DNA from: Acidobacteriaceae bacterium
GTDB lineage: Bacteria > Acidobacteriota > Terriglobia > Terriglobales > Acidobacteriaceae
Assembly: GCA_030041305.1 (NCBI GenBank)
Contig: JASHOC010000251.1
Location: forward strand, 1 to 32,254
DNA length: 32,254 nt
Reading direction: 5' to 3'
Shown here: positions 15,381 to 24,211 of the stretch, piece by piece
Layout: each line of letters begins with the position of its first letter
How positions within the stretch are numbered: position 1 is the stretch's first letter
Notes under the pieces: model-generated
Database searches by the model: none
What the model saw: only the letters and a program-made list of their open reading frames with translations
Told to the model about the DNA's origin: nothing
Program-made: the position numbers and the translations under genes

Positions 15381-17468
15381 ATGGACTCGAAGGCATGTCG
15401 ACTTTTGATTGTGGATGACAACGAAATGAACCGGGACATGCTTGCCCGCCGGTTGGAACGGAAGGGTTATTCGGTCCTAGTGGCGGAAAATGCGCGCGGT
15501 CTGCGAGAACGCATCCAGGGACAGCAGGTGGACATAGTACTCCTCGATGTCGAGATGCCTGGAATAAGCGGTCTCGACGCCCTGCACACCTTGCGCCAGT
15601 CCTACTCGCCTACGGAATTGCCGGTCATCATGGTGACCGCGAAGCAGCAGAGCGAGGATATCGTTAAGGCGCTCGATCTTGGCGCAAACGATTACATTAC
15701 GAAGCCTATCGATTTCGCGGTCGCCTTGGCGCGCATCCGCACCCAGATATCGCGTATCGAAGTGGAGAATGCATTAAGGGTGAGCGAGGAACGCTATGCC
15801 TTGGCGGCCCAAGGAGCGAACGACGGCCTGTGGGATTGGAATCTGCGGGACAGTTTTATCTACTTCTCGCCGCGTTGGAAAGCAATGCTCGGGTATCAAG
15901 AAGATGAAATCGGCAACCGTCCCGAAGAGTGGCTGGACCGAATTCATGCCTCAGATCGCGAACGAGTAAAACATGAGATCGATGCTCATCTAAAAGGAAC
16001 TACGCCTCAGTTTGAAAGCGAGATCCGCATCCAGCATAAAGATGGCAGCTTTCGTTGGGTGTTGAGCAGAGGTCTTGCGGTGCGCGATGCTTCTGGAAAC
16101 GCCTCTCGCATGGCCGGATCTCAAACGGACATAACCGGAGGAAAGCTGGCCGATGCACTGACAGGCTTGCCGAACCGATTATTGTTTCGTGACCGATTGG
16201 AACGGCTGTTCGAACGCCAGAAGAGAGATAAGGATTACTTATTCGCGGTTATGTTCTTGGACCTCGACGGGTTCAAGATGATCAACGACAGCTTAGGTCA
16301 TGCAGCGGGCGACCAACTCCTGGTTGCAGTAGCCAAGCGGCTGGAAAATTCGCTTCGCGCCTCCGATGCAGTTGCGCGAATCGAGCAGGACTTTACAATT
16401 GCGCGGCTGGGTGGAGATGAGTTCACGATCCTCCTCGATCGCTTAGAAGAGCCGGGCGACGCAGAGTTGGTGGCTAAGAGGTTCATCAAAGTATTGGCTT
16501 CCTCGTTCAAGGTCGATGGGAAAGAGATTTTCACTTCTGCGAGCATAGGGATCGCATTGAGCAGCATAGGATATGAGAATTCGGAGGATATCTTGCGCGA
16601 TGCCGATACTGCTATGTATCGCGCAAAATCTCTGGGCAAGTCCCGTTACGAGATATTCGATGTAGAGATGCGGGCGAACGTGATGGCGCGCCTCCAGTTG
16701 GAAACAGATTTGCGGAATGGACTGAGCCGGAAAGAATTCCGCAATTATTATCAACCGATCATTTCCCTTGGTTCCGGCAGAATTGTCGGGTTCGAAGCTT
16801 TGTTGCGCTGGCAGCATCCCACCCGTGGTCTATTACATCCGGAAGATTTCATCAACGTCGCGGAAGAGACAGGTATGATTCGGGAACTCGGGTGGTGGAG
16901 CTTGCAAGAGGCCTGCCAGCAGATTTGCACCTGGAATGCGACCCGGAAGGACTGCCCTTCCCTTATAATGAGCATCAACCTCTCAACCAAACAGTTCCTA
17001 CAGCCCAATTTGGCGACGGAAATCGGGAGCCTGCTGCGGGAAATGAGGATCGCTCCGAGCACTCTGAAGTTTGAAATCACCGAAAGCGCCGTCATGCAAG
17101 ACCCTTCAGCGGCCGCCGACGTACTATTTCAAATCAAATCTCTTGGCGTCCAGCTTTCGATCGATGATTTCGGAACCGGCTATTCGTCCCTGAGCTATCT
17201 TCAAAAGTTTCCGATGAATACGCTTAAAATCGATCGTTCCTTCACGGCGGAAATAGATCATGGAGGAGACAGCACGGAGATCGTGCGGACGATTTTACCT
17301 ATGGCGAAGGCTCTACGGCTCGATGTGATTGCCGAAGGCGTGGAGACGAGCGAGCAGCTTGCGGTGCTGTCGAACCTTCAATGCGAATACGCGCAAGGAT
17401 ATTATTTCTCGAAACCTCTGACGGCGGCTGATGCAGCAGCCCTTCTGGAAAACAACCCAAAGTGGTAG
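15381..17468 (+). CDS. REC-PAS-GGDEF-EAL cyclic-di-GMP turnover protein
   Basis: The protein is 695 residues long from the ATG at 15381. Receiver: D12-D13, acceptor D56 (IVLLDVEMP), KPID. PAS at about 135-250, ending in QTDIT. GGDEF domain with an intact GGDEF at 344-348 (diguanylate cyclase). EAL domain with EAL at 472-474, then DDFGTGYSSL and EGVET, all signs of an active phosphodiesterase. An extra stretch (IEQDFT) lies just before GGDEF where the inhibitory RxxD site would be, so product inhibition may be lost. It should make or break cyclic di-GMP under control of the upstream MHYT kinase and receiver. It is in the same operon, starting four bases after the receiver stop. Confidence 0.92.
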   Translation: MDSKACRLLIVDDNEMNRDMLARRLERKGYSVLVAENARGLRERIQGQQVDIVLLDVEMPGISGLDALHTLRQSYSPTELPVIMVTAKQQSEDIVKALDLGANDYITKPIDFAVALARIRTQISRIEVENALRVSEERYALAAQGANDGLWDWNLRDSFIYFSPRWKAMLGYQEDEIGNRPEEWLDRIHASDRERVKHEIDAHLKGTTPQFESEIRIQHKDGSFRWVLSRGLAVRDASGNASRMAGSQTDITGGKLADALTGLPNRLLFRDRLERLFERQKRDKDYLFAVMFLDLDGFKMINDSLGHAAGDQLLVAVAKRLENSLRASDAVARIEQDFTIARLGGDEFTILLDRLEEPGDAELVAKRFIKVLASSFKVDGKEIFTSASIGIALSSIGYENSEDILRDADTAMYRAKSLGKSRYEIFDVEMRANVMARLQLETDLRNGLSRKEFRNYYQPIISLGSGRIVGFEALLRWQHPTRGLLHPEDFINVAEETGMIRELGWWSLQEACQQICTWNATRKDCPSLIMSINLSTKQFLQPNLATEIGSLLREMRIAPSTLKFEITESAVMQDPSAAADVLFQIKSLGVQLSIDDFGTGYSSLSYLQKFPMNTLKIDRSFTAEIDHGGDSTEIVRTILPMAKALRLDVIAEGVETSEQLAVLSNLQCEYAQGYYFSKPLTAADAAALLENNPKW

Positions 17469-17481
17469 TGGGATCGGGTTT

Positions 17482-18439
17482 TTAGGGTTTGTCGGCGACG
17501 ATCACCTGCCGCATCCCAGGTGTCACGGGCTGGGAGAAGATAAGGCCGGGCGAGTCATAACACGACAGACCTAGGTTATTGAATTCTGCGGCACGCGGGC
17601 GTCCGGGAAGGCCAGCACGCGTTCGGCTCCGTGATGGCGGCTTTCGCCGCGAATTCCACATGAGGTGGCGCGTGGAAACTAGATGACACTTGGTTGCTCC
17701 GGGGCCCCGGAGCGCCTCGTGCGTTCCCAGCGGCCAGGAAAACTCGAAAAGCACACCTCACTCTGGCCCAGGTTCGAAACGTAGGACAGTTCGAGGATAT
17801 CAAGACGACGTGCCTTGAACGTGATGATCTCGGGAGCCGCGCCACCGAGAAGGAGGGCCAGGATCTTGCCTTCCTGACGTTCGCGATAACCAAGGCAGGG
17901 GTCATATTCGCTTCGCTGAGCGCGACGAAAGCGGCCTCGTAATACGCCCAGTGCAGGAGGGCGACGGAATCTTGTTCGCCCGATTCCAACATAACGCGAT
18001 GCCCATGTCGGCCCCGGCGATGTTCCAGTTTATTCGAAATCACCTCTAGGGAGAGACCGTCCCCGCGACCAGGCATCTGGTGTTCGAGCGTTTGTACGAA
18101 TCCAAGCTCGCTCCCTGGTCCGAGCACGAGGAATCCATTTTCGACCCTAAGCCAGCCAGGATGCGCCGCGCTTTCGAGACCCTCGCGATCATGGTGGCCG
18201 CCGTGCGGTCCGCGCTCACGAACCTGAAGGCCGGACAGGCTCCGGTTTCCGAAAACGGCCTCGCAACCGATAAGCCGCAGAAAACAGCTTTTGCAACGCA
18301 GACCGGGCCGATCCGACCGTTCTGAGCCCAGCGCAATTGGCAGCCTATCGAACCGCCACCCTGGAGCATTCGCCTCCGGTGTGCTCCTGAGGTAACCTTC
18401 CGGTACGTCTATTTCGACAGCAGTGCGGCCCTGATCCAA
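17482..18439 (-). pseudogene. Unrecognised gene remnant with frame breaks
   Basis: The minus strand is open for 287 codons from 18439 (TTG start) but the product is only locally protein-like, for example GWLRVENGFLVLGPGSELG and SVALLHWAYYEAAFVALSEA. At about 17770-17895 a different frame is clearly more protein-like: RERQEGKILALLLGG, EIITFKARRLDILELSYVSN. Near the end, a third frame gives GLIFSQPVTPGMRQVIVADK before a stop at 17482. This pattern suggests one gene broken by small insertions or deletions. I recognise no family. It is divergent from the MFS gene, nine bases away. Confidence 0.35.
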
Positions 18440-18447
18440 GCTGGGCA

Positions 18448-19737
18448 GTGACTAGACTAGGGGATGATGATCGCGGGGATGTGCGAGAATTGCGATCCCA
18501 ATACCAGAACCGTCTTCGCTGGTCGATTGTAGGCCTGCTCTCCCTGGCCTCGGTTATCAACTATCTCGACCGCGCTACGATTTCGGTTTCGCTGCCGCTG
18601 ATCGCCCGCGATTTCGGCCTCAGCCCTGAGAAAAAAGGCCTGTTGCTTTCCGCCTTTTTCTGGTCCTATGCGCTGATGCAAGTGCCCATCGGCTGGGCGG
18701 TGGACCGGTTCCCTCTGAAGTGGCTCTACGCTGCGGCCTTCGCGGTGTGGTCCTTGGCGCAAGGGCTTGCAGGAGCGGCGCGCAGGTTCATTTTCCTGCT
18801 CGGGACGAGAATCGTTCTCGGCGTTGGGGAATCGATTTATCTGCCCGGCGGCACTAAAATCGTCGCGTTGTTTTTCCCGCCCGCGAAGCGCGGCCTTCCC
18901 TCCGGCATCTTCGATTTCGGCACCCGGATCGGCATGTCGCTTGGAGGCATTCTCGTCCCGATTCTTTTGGTGCATTTCAGATGGCGCGTGACGTTTGAGA
19001 TCATCGGATTTGCCGCGTTACTATGGTTGATTCCCTGGCTCGCAACTTATCCGGCGCGCGATCGCTCCGTCACGAAACCGCATGCGGAAGAGCAAGCGGC
19101 GAGCACAAGCGCGCGGCCGCGCAAGCCGAAACTCCGCGATGTCCTTCTCCACCGCAATCTCATCGGCATCTGCCTCGGCTTCTTCTGCTTCGATTATTAC
19201 TGGTATCTGCTGGTCACCTGGCTGCCGGATTATTTGATGACCGTGCGCCATCTGACCGTGCTGCGCGCAGGGCTTTATTCCGCAGCGCCGTTTCTCGTTT
19301 TCGGAGTGAGCGAGCCGATTGGCGGCTGGATCGCGGACAGACTTATTCACCTGGGCTGGAATGAAACGATTGTTCGCAAAGGCGTGGTGACGGTGGGATT
19401 CCTCACCGGTTTGCTTCTGATCCCGGCGGAGCACGCCGCAAGTCCCGCCGCCGCCGTCTGGCTGATTGTTGGCGCCTCGATGGTGGGACTTTCGACCGGC
19501 AATCTTATCGTGATCCTGCAATCCTGTGCGCCGGTCGAGCACGTGGGACTGTGGACCGGAGTCGAAAACCTGTTCGGCAATATCGCAGGAATTCTCGCGC
19601 CGCTTGTCACCGGATTCCTGATCGCCGATACCGGGTCGTATGCGCCCGGCTTCGACTTGGCTGTCGTCGCGTTGGTGGCGGGTTTGATCTCTTACTGGTT
19701 TGTGGTGGGAGAGTTGAAAAATCTAGAGCCGGTGTGA
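18448..19737 (+). CDS. MFS transporter, anion:cation symporter type
   Basis: The protein is 429 residues long with about twelve membrane spans and a charged central loop (about 205-230). The first span ends in INYLDRATIS, the usual N-terminal signature of the ACS family (hexuronate, galactonate, glucarate and similar organic anions). GVGESIYLPGGTKIV and GIFDFGTRIGMSLGG match the conserved loops of that family. The substrate is probably a sugar acid or small organic acid (inference). Start: GTG at 18448 gives full length; no strong ribosome site is visible and a GTG at 18481 is an alternative. Stands alone. Confidence 0.8.
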   Translation: MTRLGDDDRGDVRELRSQYQNRLRWSIVGLLSLASVINYLDRATISVSLPLIARDFGLSPEKKGLLLSAFFWSYALMQVPIGWAVDRFPLKWLYAAAFAVWSLAQGLAGAARRFIFLLGTRIVLGVGESIYLPGGTKIVALFFPPAKRGLPSGIFDFGTRIGMSLGGILVPILLVHFRWRVTFEIIGFAALLWLIPWLATYPARDRSVTKPHAEEQAASTSARPRKPKLRDVLLHRNLIGICLGFFCFDYYWYLLVTWLPDYLMTVRHLTVLRAGLYSAAPFLVFGVSEPIGGWIADRLIHLGWNETIVRKGVVTVGFLTGLLLIPAEHAASPAAAVWLIVGASMVGLSTGNLIVILQSCAPVEHVGLWTGVENLFGNIAGILAPLVTGFLIADTGSYAPGFDLAVVALVAGLISYWFVVGELKNLEPV

Positions 19738-19979
19738 ATGCAGTAGCGCCGTTCAAAGCCTGATGCGAGACCCTCAGAGACGTTCGATACGCACTCTGCA
19801 TCCGGTTAAAGGCTTTGGAAGCGCAAGACATTTACACGCCCATTGCAACTGCCCTGCATGTTCCAATCCGGATCGTCATTGGCGACCGCCGGGATTTCCG
19901 ATGAGAAGCGATGGAGCTTGGTTGGAGCACCAGTCTCGGACCTTTGACCAGGTATGCTATCGTCCATCCTGGAAGAGCG

Positions 19980-20369
19980 ATGCGTCGGTCCACGAAGCCA
20001 AAGTCGAATCCCCCGCATGGATTTGTGCTTGACGCCATTTCATCCCTGAGTCCCGAGGTACGCCGGATGTTCTCCGGTTTCGCGGTCTACATCAAGGACC
20101 GGCTAGTTTTTATGCTGCGGGATTCTTCCAGGTCACCTCGGGACAATGGTGTCTGGCTTGTACTTTCTGAGATCGCCAACCCAGCGGGCCCACAACTCCG
20201 GCGCGAATTCCCGTCGCTCCGCCGCATCGAGTTGCTTCACAATAGGATCGGCCATTGGCTTCTCATCCCGAGCGACGGTCCCGATTTTGAAACCGAAGCC
20301 CTTCATGCATGCGACCTGCTGCTGCGTCACGATCCTCGTCTCGGCAGAGTCCCCGCGTCCAGGCGGTAA
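19980..20369 (+). CDS. TfoX-like small protein of unknown function
   Basis: The protein is 129 residues long from the ATG at 19980, which has GGAAGAG immediately upstream; the frame is open further but the homology-like part begins here. FVLDAISSLSPEVRRMFSG, VYIKDRLVFMLR and DNGVWLVLS give the beta-strand layout of TfoX N-terminal-like proteins, in which a conserved 'MFG' is followed by strands. Towards the end, SDGPDFETEALHACDLLLR and HDPRLGRVP match uncharacterised acidobacterial homologues I recall. No catalytic residues are known for the family. It appears intact. Confidence 0.6.
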   Translation: MRRSTKPKSNPPHGFVLDAISSLSPEVRRMFSGFAVYIKDRLVFMLRDSSRSPRDNGVWLVLSEIANPAGPQLRREFPSLRRIELLHNRIGHWLLIPSDGPDFETEALHACDLLLRHDPRLGRVPASRR

Positions 20370-20655
20370 CAGGCCTCTCCGGTATAGCCAGCGCTCCTTC
20401 TGGTAACCGGGTAGGTGTATCAATCGCCCAAAACCATCGGGCAGTTACCTGGTCCGCCACGACGCGGAATCCTCACAAAAGCGAATCATGAAGTTTTTCG
20501 CTTAGCTGCCGCGAATATAGTGGGGGGCGATGGCCAGCGCGTTGCCCGTCGTCAAGCTTGTCGCCCGGGCGCTTTCGGTAAGGCTCAACGTAATTCGGAA
20601 AGATATTTGTATCGGCTCCGCCTCCGGAGGCATCCTCTTGAAAGCGCCGCGAGAA

Positions 20656-21081
20656 CTATTCGCCCGGCAGCGCCTCAATGGGGTCCACCGCTGCCGCTCG
20701 CCGTCCTCGCACCGCTGCTGCTGCGAGCGCTAGTGCGAACACGGCAACCGCAGCGATCGCCAATACCGCCGGATCGAAGGGGCTTACTCCGAAAAGAAAT
20801 GTCCGCAGTAAGTTTGCCGCCGCGAGGGCACCGGCCAATCCCAGCACGCACCCAAGAGCCGCCAGTCGCAGGCCGGAAACAAGCACCAGCCGCAGAATGT
20901 GCGATCGCTGTGAGCCCAGAGCGATGCGGATTGCCATCTCCTGCACCCGCGACGCTACCGAGAACGCCACAATACTGTAGATTCCCAGTCCGGCGAGCAG
21001 CAGCGCCCCCAATGCGAAACTGGAGATGATCGCGGTGTTGAAGCGGCGCGGGGCTTCGGTCTGCGACACTACCTCATCCAT
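20656..21081 (-). pseudogene. C-terminal remnant of an ABC transporter permease (MacB/FtsX, acidobacterial duplicated permease type)
   Basis: From about residue MDEVVSQTEAPRRFN the sequence is the last FtsX domain of a MacB-like permease: LGALLLAGLGIYSIVAFSV, then VQEMAIRIALGSQRSHILRL, two further hydrophobic spans, and the typical end AAVDPIEALPGE. Full proteins of this type are about 800 residues. Here about 140 remain, and upstream (21082-21440) no matching sequence is found in any frame. The open frame upstream to 21243 is unrelated. No ATPase gene is nearby. Non-functional. Confidence 0.75.
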
Positions 21082-21449
21082 CGCAGCAGCCGCGTAGTGA
21101 CGACCTACACCAACCGCTGGACGCCGGTCGTGCGGAATCTGTTTGGCCGGGAGGATAATCCTCGTCCTTGTAGTACTCAAGAGACGTACACTTTTGGGCG
21201 TCGGCGTCGCGTTCAAAACCCAGAACCTCGCAGCTGGCCTCACGCCAACATGACTTTGCGACCACTCGATAGTTCGCGCTAACGACTCGGCTGCGTCTTC
21301 TATGAGGACACAGCGTCGCGAACGATCTCGCAGACCGCAACCCTCGATGTGCCATCAACGCCAGCTCACGACGCATGGTGTTGCTGCACCCATGCAATTC
21401 TGAAGCGCCGATGTGACCCAGCCTGTTCCGGCGCCGCACGATGCAGGAA

Positions 21450-22094
21450 TCATGCCGAGCCTCTCATCGAGATCAGGTCCTGTCCGGACCGCGTGATCTT
21501 GATCTTCCCGGCGATATCCTCGTCCGGTCGCGGCCATGTGGGCACCTCTTCTACATATCCGTGATCGATCAGGAAGCGCAGATTGCGATCCATCGACCCG
21601 TCATCCCTGTAGAAGTAGTGGCCATTCTCGCCCTGTGCCCTGGCGATTTCATACAGCATTTTGTAGATGTACCACGACATGGAAAATCGGATTAGGTTTT
21701 GGATGTGCTCACTCTGTTCGGCAATCTGCTCCTGCTGGGTTGTAAGCGTCTGGGTCTGTTCCTCGACCCGAGATTCGAGCTTCGGCAGACGAATCGCAAA
21801 CCCAGCGATGCTGATGTCGGTACCGCGTTTTCCCATCTCTACAACTAAGCTTGCAATCGGTTTGCGGAAGAGAAGCACTGCCACGAGAAACACAACAGGC
21901 CAGGCCATCTTATCGGCGATCTGATCCGCGATTTGAAGCCAACGAGGAATATCCGGGGATTTCTCAGAGATTTCAACCTGGAGCGGCAACTGATTACTTG
22001 GATTGCCCGATTGAATAGACCAACCTTGCTGCCCAGCAGCGAGGAAGAGAGTTGAAGCAATCAGAAGATATCTCAGCTTACACTTGATGCTCAT
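21450..22094 (-). CDS. Membrane-anchored coiled-coil protein with winged-helix-like C-terminus, unknown
   Basis: The protein is 214 residues long. An N-terminal signal or anchor (LRYLLIASTLFLAAG) is followed by a polar region and a second membrane span at about 64-78 (WPVVFLVAVLLF). Next come a Val/Ile-rich strand region, then a coiled coil at about 105-135 (LESRVEEQTQTLTTQQEQIAEQ). The C-terminal 70 residues (NLRFLIDHGYVEEVPT, KIKITRSGQDLI) resemble a small winged-helix domain, the sort of arrangement seen in phage-defence effectors and sensors of unknown role. GAGGT lies five bases before the ATG. No family recognised. It is alone between two remnants. Confidence 0.65.
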   Translation of the reverse strand: MSIKCKLRYLLIASTLFLAAGQQGWSIQSGNPSNQLPLQVEISEKSPDIPRWLQIADQIADKMAWPVVFLVAVLLFRKPIASLVVEMGKRGTDISIAGFAIRLPKLESRVEEQTQTLTTQQEQIAEQSEHIQNLIRFSMSWYIYKMLYEIARAQGENGHYFYRDDGSMDRNLRFLIDHGYVEEVPTWPRPDEDIAGKIKITRSGQDLISMRGSA

Positions 22095-22149
22095 CGATGA
22101 CCTCGTTGGGGGGTGTCTACGATTTTACCGAGAATTCTCCGAAATGCGC

Positions 22150-22600
22150 GTCAGGTCATCGACGCAAAGGGAAGCGTTCAACTGTTCATCGCGGAGGTGG
22201 TAACCGCCCCGACCAGACAGACACAATAGTGGAACGCGCCGCTTCCCGAAATCGCCCGATTCGCGACGTTGAGGTATGCGATGTGCATCTCGCCCGGACC
22301 GGCAGGAAGATCAGCCGCCAAACCTGATGGATCGCGGCGAAGATAAAGGGGGTGGACGCTGCGCTGACGCCGGAGGACCAGGCGTGGGCGATCGAGTTGC
22401 ATCCTGAAGTCAGTTTTTGGGCCATCAACGGTAAGCAGCCACTGTTGAAACTATGATTGACCATACGCGCGGCCCCAAAAAAAATAACAGCGAAGCTCAT
22501 TGGGAAAGCTGTCTGCGCCTTCTTCGGCCTTGCTGGTGATCCCAAAACATCCTCAGAATATGCAACGTTTATTCGAATTTGTGGAGTCACGGCTGTAACC
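22150..22600 (+). pseudogene. DUF429 (predicted RNase H-fold nuclease) remnant
   Basis: Scattered over three frames are pieces that match DUF429 proteins: VIDAKGSVQLFIAEVV, then about 22331-22460 GVDAALTPEDQAWAIELHPE followed by VSFWAINGKQPL, then GPKKNNSEAHWESCLRLLRP. The 'HPEVSFWAxNG' stretch is the clearest family hallmark and is followed normally by a Lys-Lys helix, here frameshifted. Several stops and shifts interrupt it. Boundaries are approximate. The rest of 22095-22846 shows no gene. Confidence 0.5.
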
Positions 22601-22846
22601 AATGCAACGTGACGACGGTCGCGGAGCGGAATTGACTTCTTATCGTCTCGGTGACGAAATAGCGTCATCGTCACTTCGTCACTTTCCCCGCTTCGTCACG
22701 CTTCGTCAGAACCCCCTCCATGCGCTAACTCCCTGTGTTTTCTTCGCCGCAAAGCCATTCTTGCCGGAACTGGAAACTTTGGCTCGCAGCGTGCTTTATG
22801 CAGGGCAAGGGCGCAGGATGAGCCATCATACGCGCTGCGAATCACA

Positions 22847-23134
22847 GTGGAAGAGAAAGACGGAGCCATCACCCTCAAGCTGGAGGGGCGGATTGTCGGA
22901 CCCTGGGCGGCCGAACTAGACCGCTTTGGGGAACAGACCTCGCCAGCTATGAAAGCCAAGCACTTGTCCCTCGATCTTCGCGACACCGCTTATGTGGACG
23001 GCAGCGGAATCCGGATCTTGCGAGCGATCTACTCGCAAACGGGAGCCCGGATTCTGGCCCCCACAAGCTGGGCTCAGTACCTTGCCGAAGAAGTCACTCG
23101 AAACGACGAGCAATCAAATGCTGGGGAGGTCTGA
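22847..23134 (+). CDS. STAS domain protein (anti-anti-sigma-like)
   Basis: The protein is about 95 residues long from GTG 22847. ITLKLEGRIVGPWAAELDR is followed by LSLDLRDTAYVDGSGIRILR, which is the STAS fold with a central strand and a D-x-S/G loop. Here the usual phospho-serine site reads VDGSGI. Residues in front of the GTG (LRITV) look like the first strand, so the true start may be a little upstream at a non-ATG codon. STAS proteins carry signals by binding partner proteins. It is ten bases upstream of the Crp/Fnr gene, so both are probably one operon. Its partner kinase is not in the window. Confidence 0.75.
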   Translation: MEEKDGAITLKLEGRIVGPWAAELDRFGEQTSPAMKAKHLSLDLRDTAYVDGSGIRILRAIYSQTGARILAPTSWAQYLAEEVTRNDEQSNAGEV

Positions 23135-23144
23135 GGTTCAAACG

Positions 23145-23840
23145 ATGCGCCAAAATCTGAAGCAAGTTCCCGCTTATCGGAGGGGCGAATTCTTCACCCA
23201 ATTGTCCCATCCGGCGCTGGCCGACCTGGAGTCGCTACTGTTCCCCTCTGCCTATCCGGCCCATGCGGTGCTATTCGCGGAACAGGAGCCCTCGTCGGGG
23301 ATCGTGGTGGTTCTCGAAGGCGAAGTCAAGCTTTCCATCAATTCGAGCGACGGACGGCGGCTAAGCTTCTGCATCGCCAAGACGGGCGAGGTGGTAGGCC
23401 TGACGGCCACAGTGTCGGGGCGTCCCCACGAGATGACGGCGGAGACGCTCTATCCAGCCAAGGTGGCCCACGTCACTCGCGAGGCGTTTCTGCATTTTCT
23501 GGCCCGCCATCCCGAGGTCTACCAGACCGTGGCGCACGACATGATGCGCAGCTTCAACCTAGCCTGCGAGCAGTTGCGCACGGTGGGCTTGTCCTCTTCC
23601 GTTCCGGAGCGGCTGGCCCGTCTGCTGCTGGCCTGGAGCGAATCGGGCGGGAAGAGCGCGGCCGGTGCGCGCTGTCGCGTCGCTCTGACGAATGAGGAGA
23701 TTGGCGAGTTCATCGGGGCCGCGCGCGAAACCGTAAGCCGCACCCTCAGCGCCTTCAAGAATCGCGGTCTGGTTTCGCAGCACGGCTATTTGATCGTCAT
23801 TCCCAGCCGCAGTGCTTTGGAAAGCTATGCGTGCGGCTGA
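23145..23840 (+). CDS. Crp/Fnr family transcription regulator
   Basis: The protein is 231 residues long. Residues about 20-135 form a cyclic-nucleotide-binding beta-roll (LFPSAYPAHAVLFAEQ, VVVLEGEVKLSI, GEVVGLTATVSG). A long dimer helix follows, then a winged helix at about 165-225 (VALTNEEIGEFIGAARETVS, FKNRGLVSQHG). The phosphate-binding Arg of true CRP is not obvious, and there is no N-terminal Fe-S cysteine cluster, so the effector is unknown. TGAGG eight bases before ATG 23145 fixes the start. It is co-transcribed with the STAS gene and is a candidate to act on the Fnr-like site at 25484. Confidence 0.88.
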   Translation: MRQNLKQVPAYRRGEFFTQLSHPALADLESLLFPSAYPAHAVLFAEQEPSSGIVVVLEGEVKLSINSSDGRRLSFCIAKTGEVVGLTATVSGRPHEMTAETLYPAKVAHVTREAFLHFLARHPEVYQTVAHDMMRSFNLACEQLRTVGLSSSVPERLARLLLAWSESGGKSAAGARCRVALTNEEIGEFIGAARETVSRTLSAFKNRGLVSQHGYLIVIPSRSALESYACG

Positions 23841-24211
23841 CGCTGGTTCTTCCTGATTGGCCGTCGGCTTGCGGCGCGCGATGGGGAACCGCACGCTGAA
23901 GGTATGGAAGTATCGCCGCTTGGTGGTTCAGCAAGGCAGGACGCTTGCAATCCCGGACCGCGAGGCTATCGAAGCGCTTGCTGCGGGTAGGAAACTTCCC
24001 AGGTCGCTCTTCAAACGCCCGCCCTTTGGCGCAAGAGCGGAAAAGTTGCAGTGTTACAAAGATGGACGTCGCCAAATCTTGTGCCGCCGTGGCGATAAAT
24101 ATGAAAGGAGCCAAAGCACACGCTATGATCGAAGCTACATCAAGTCCAGGAAACGGAGATTCAGAGCGAAGAGGAACTCTTCCTATACCGGGAGCAGGCG
24201 GAGCAAACGTC
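23841..24211. other. Upstream region of the LuxR paralogue, duplicated in decayed form at 1543-1752
   Basis: A plus-strand frame is open across much of this stretch, and an in-frame ATG at 24125 (MIEATSS) could lengthen the LuxR protein by 29 residues. Similarity with the inverted copy near 1543-1752 is at the DNA level and shifts frame, which argues for conserved leader DNA more than for a separate gene. No promoter box is clear. Confidence 0.5.

Noticed and set aside
22186..22674. 162-codon minus-strand frame
   Set aside because: Opposite strand of the DUF429 remnant; composition is not protein-like.
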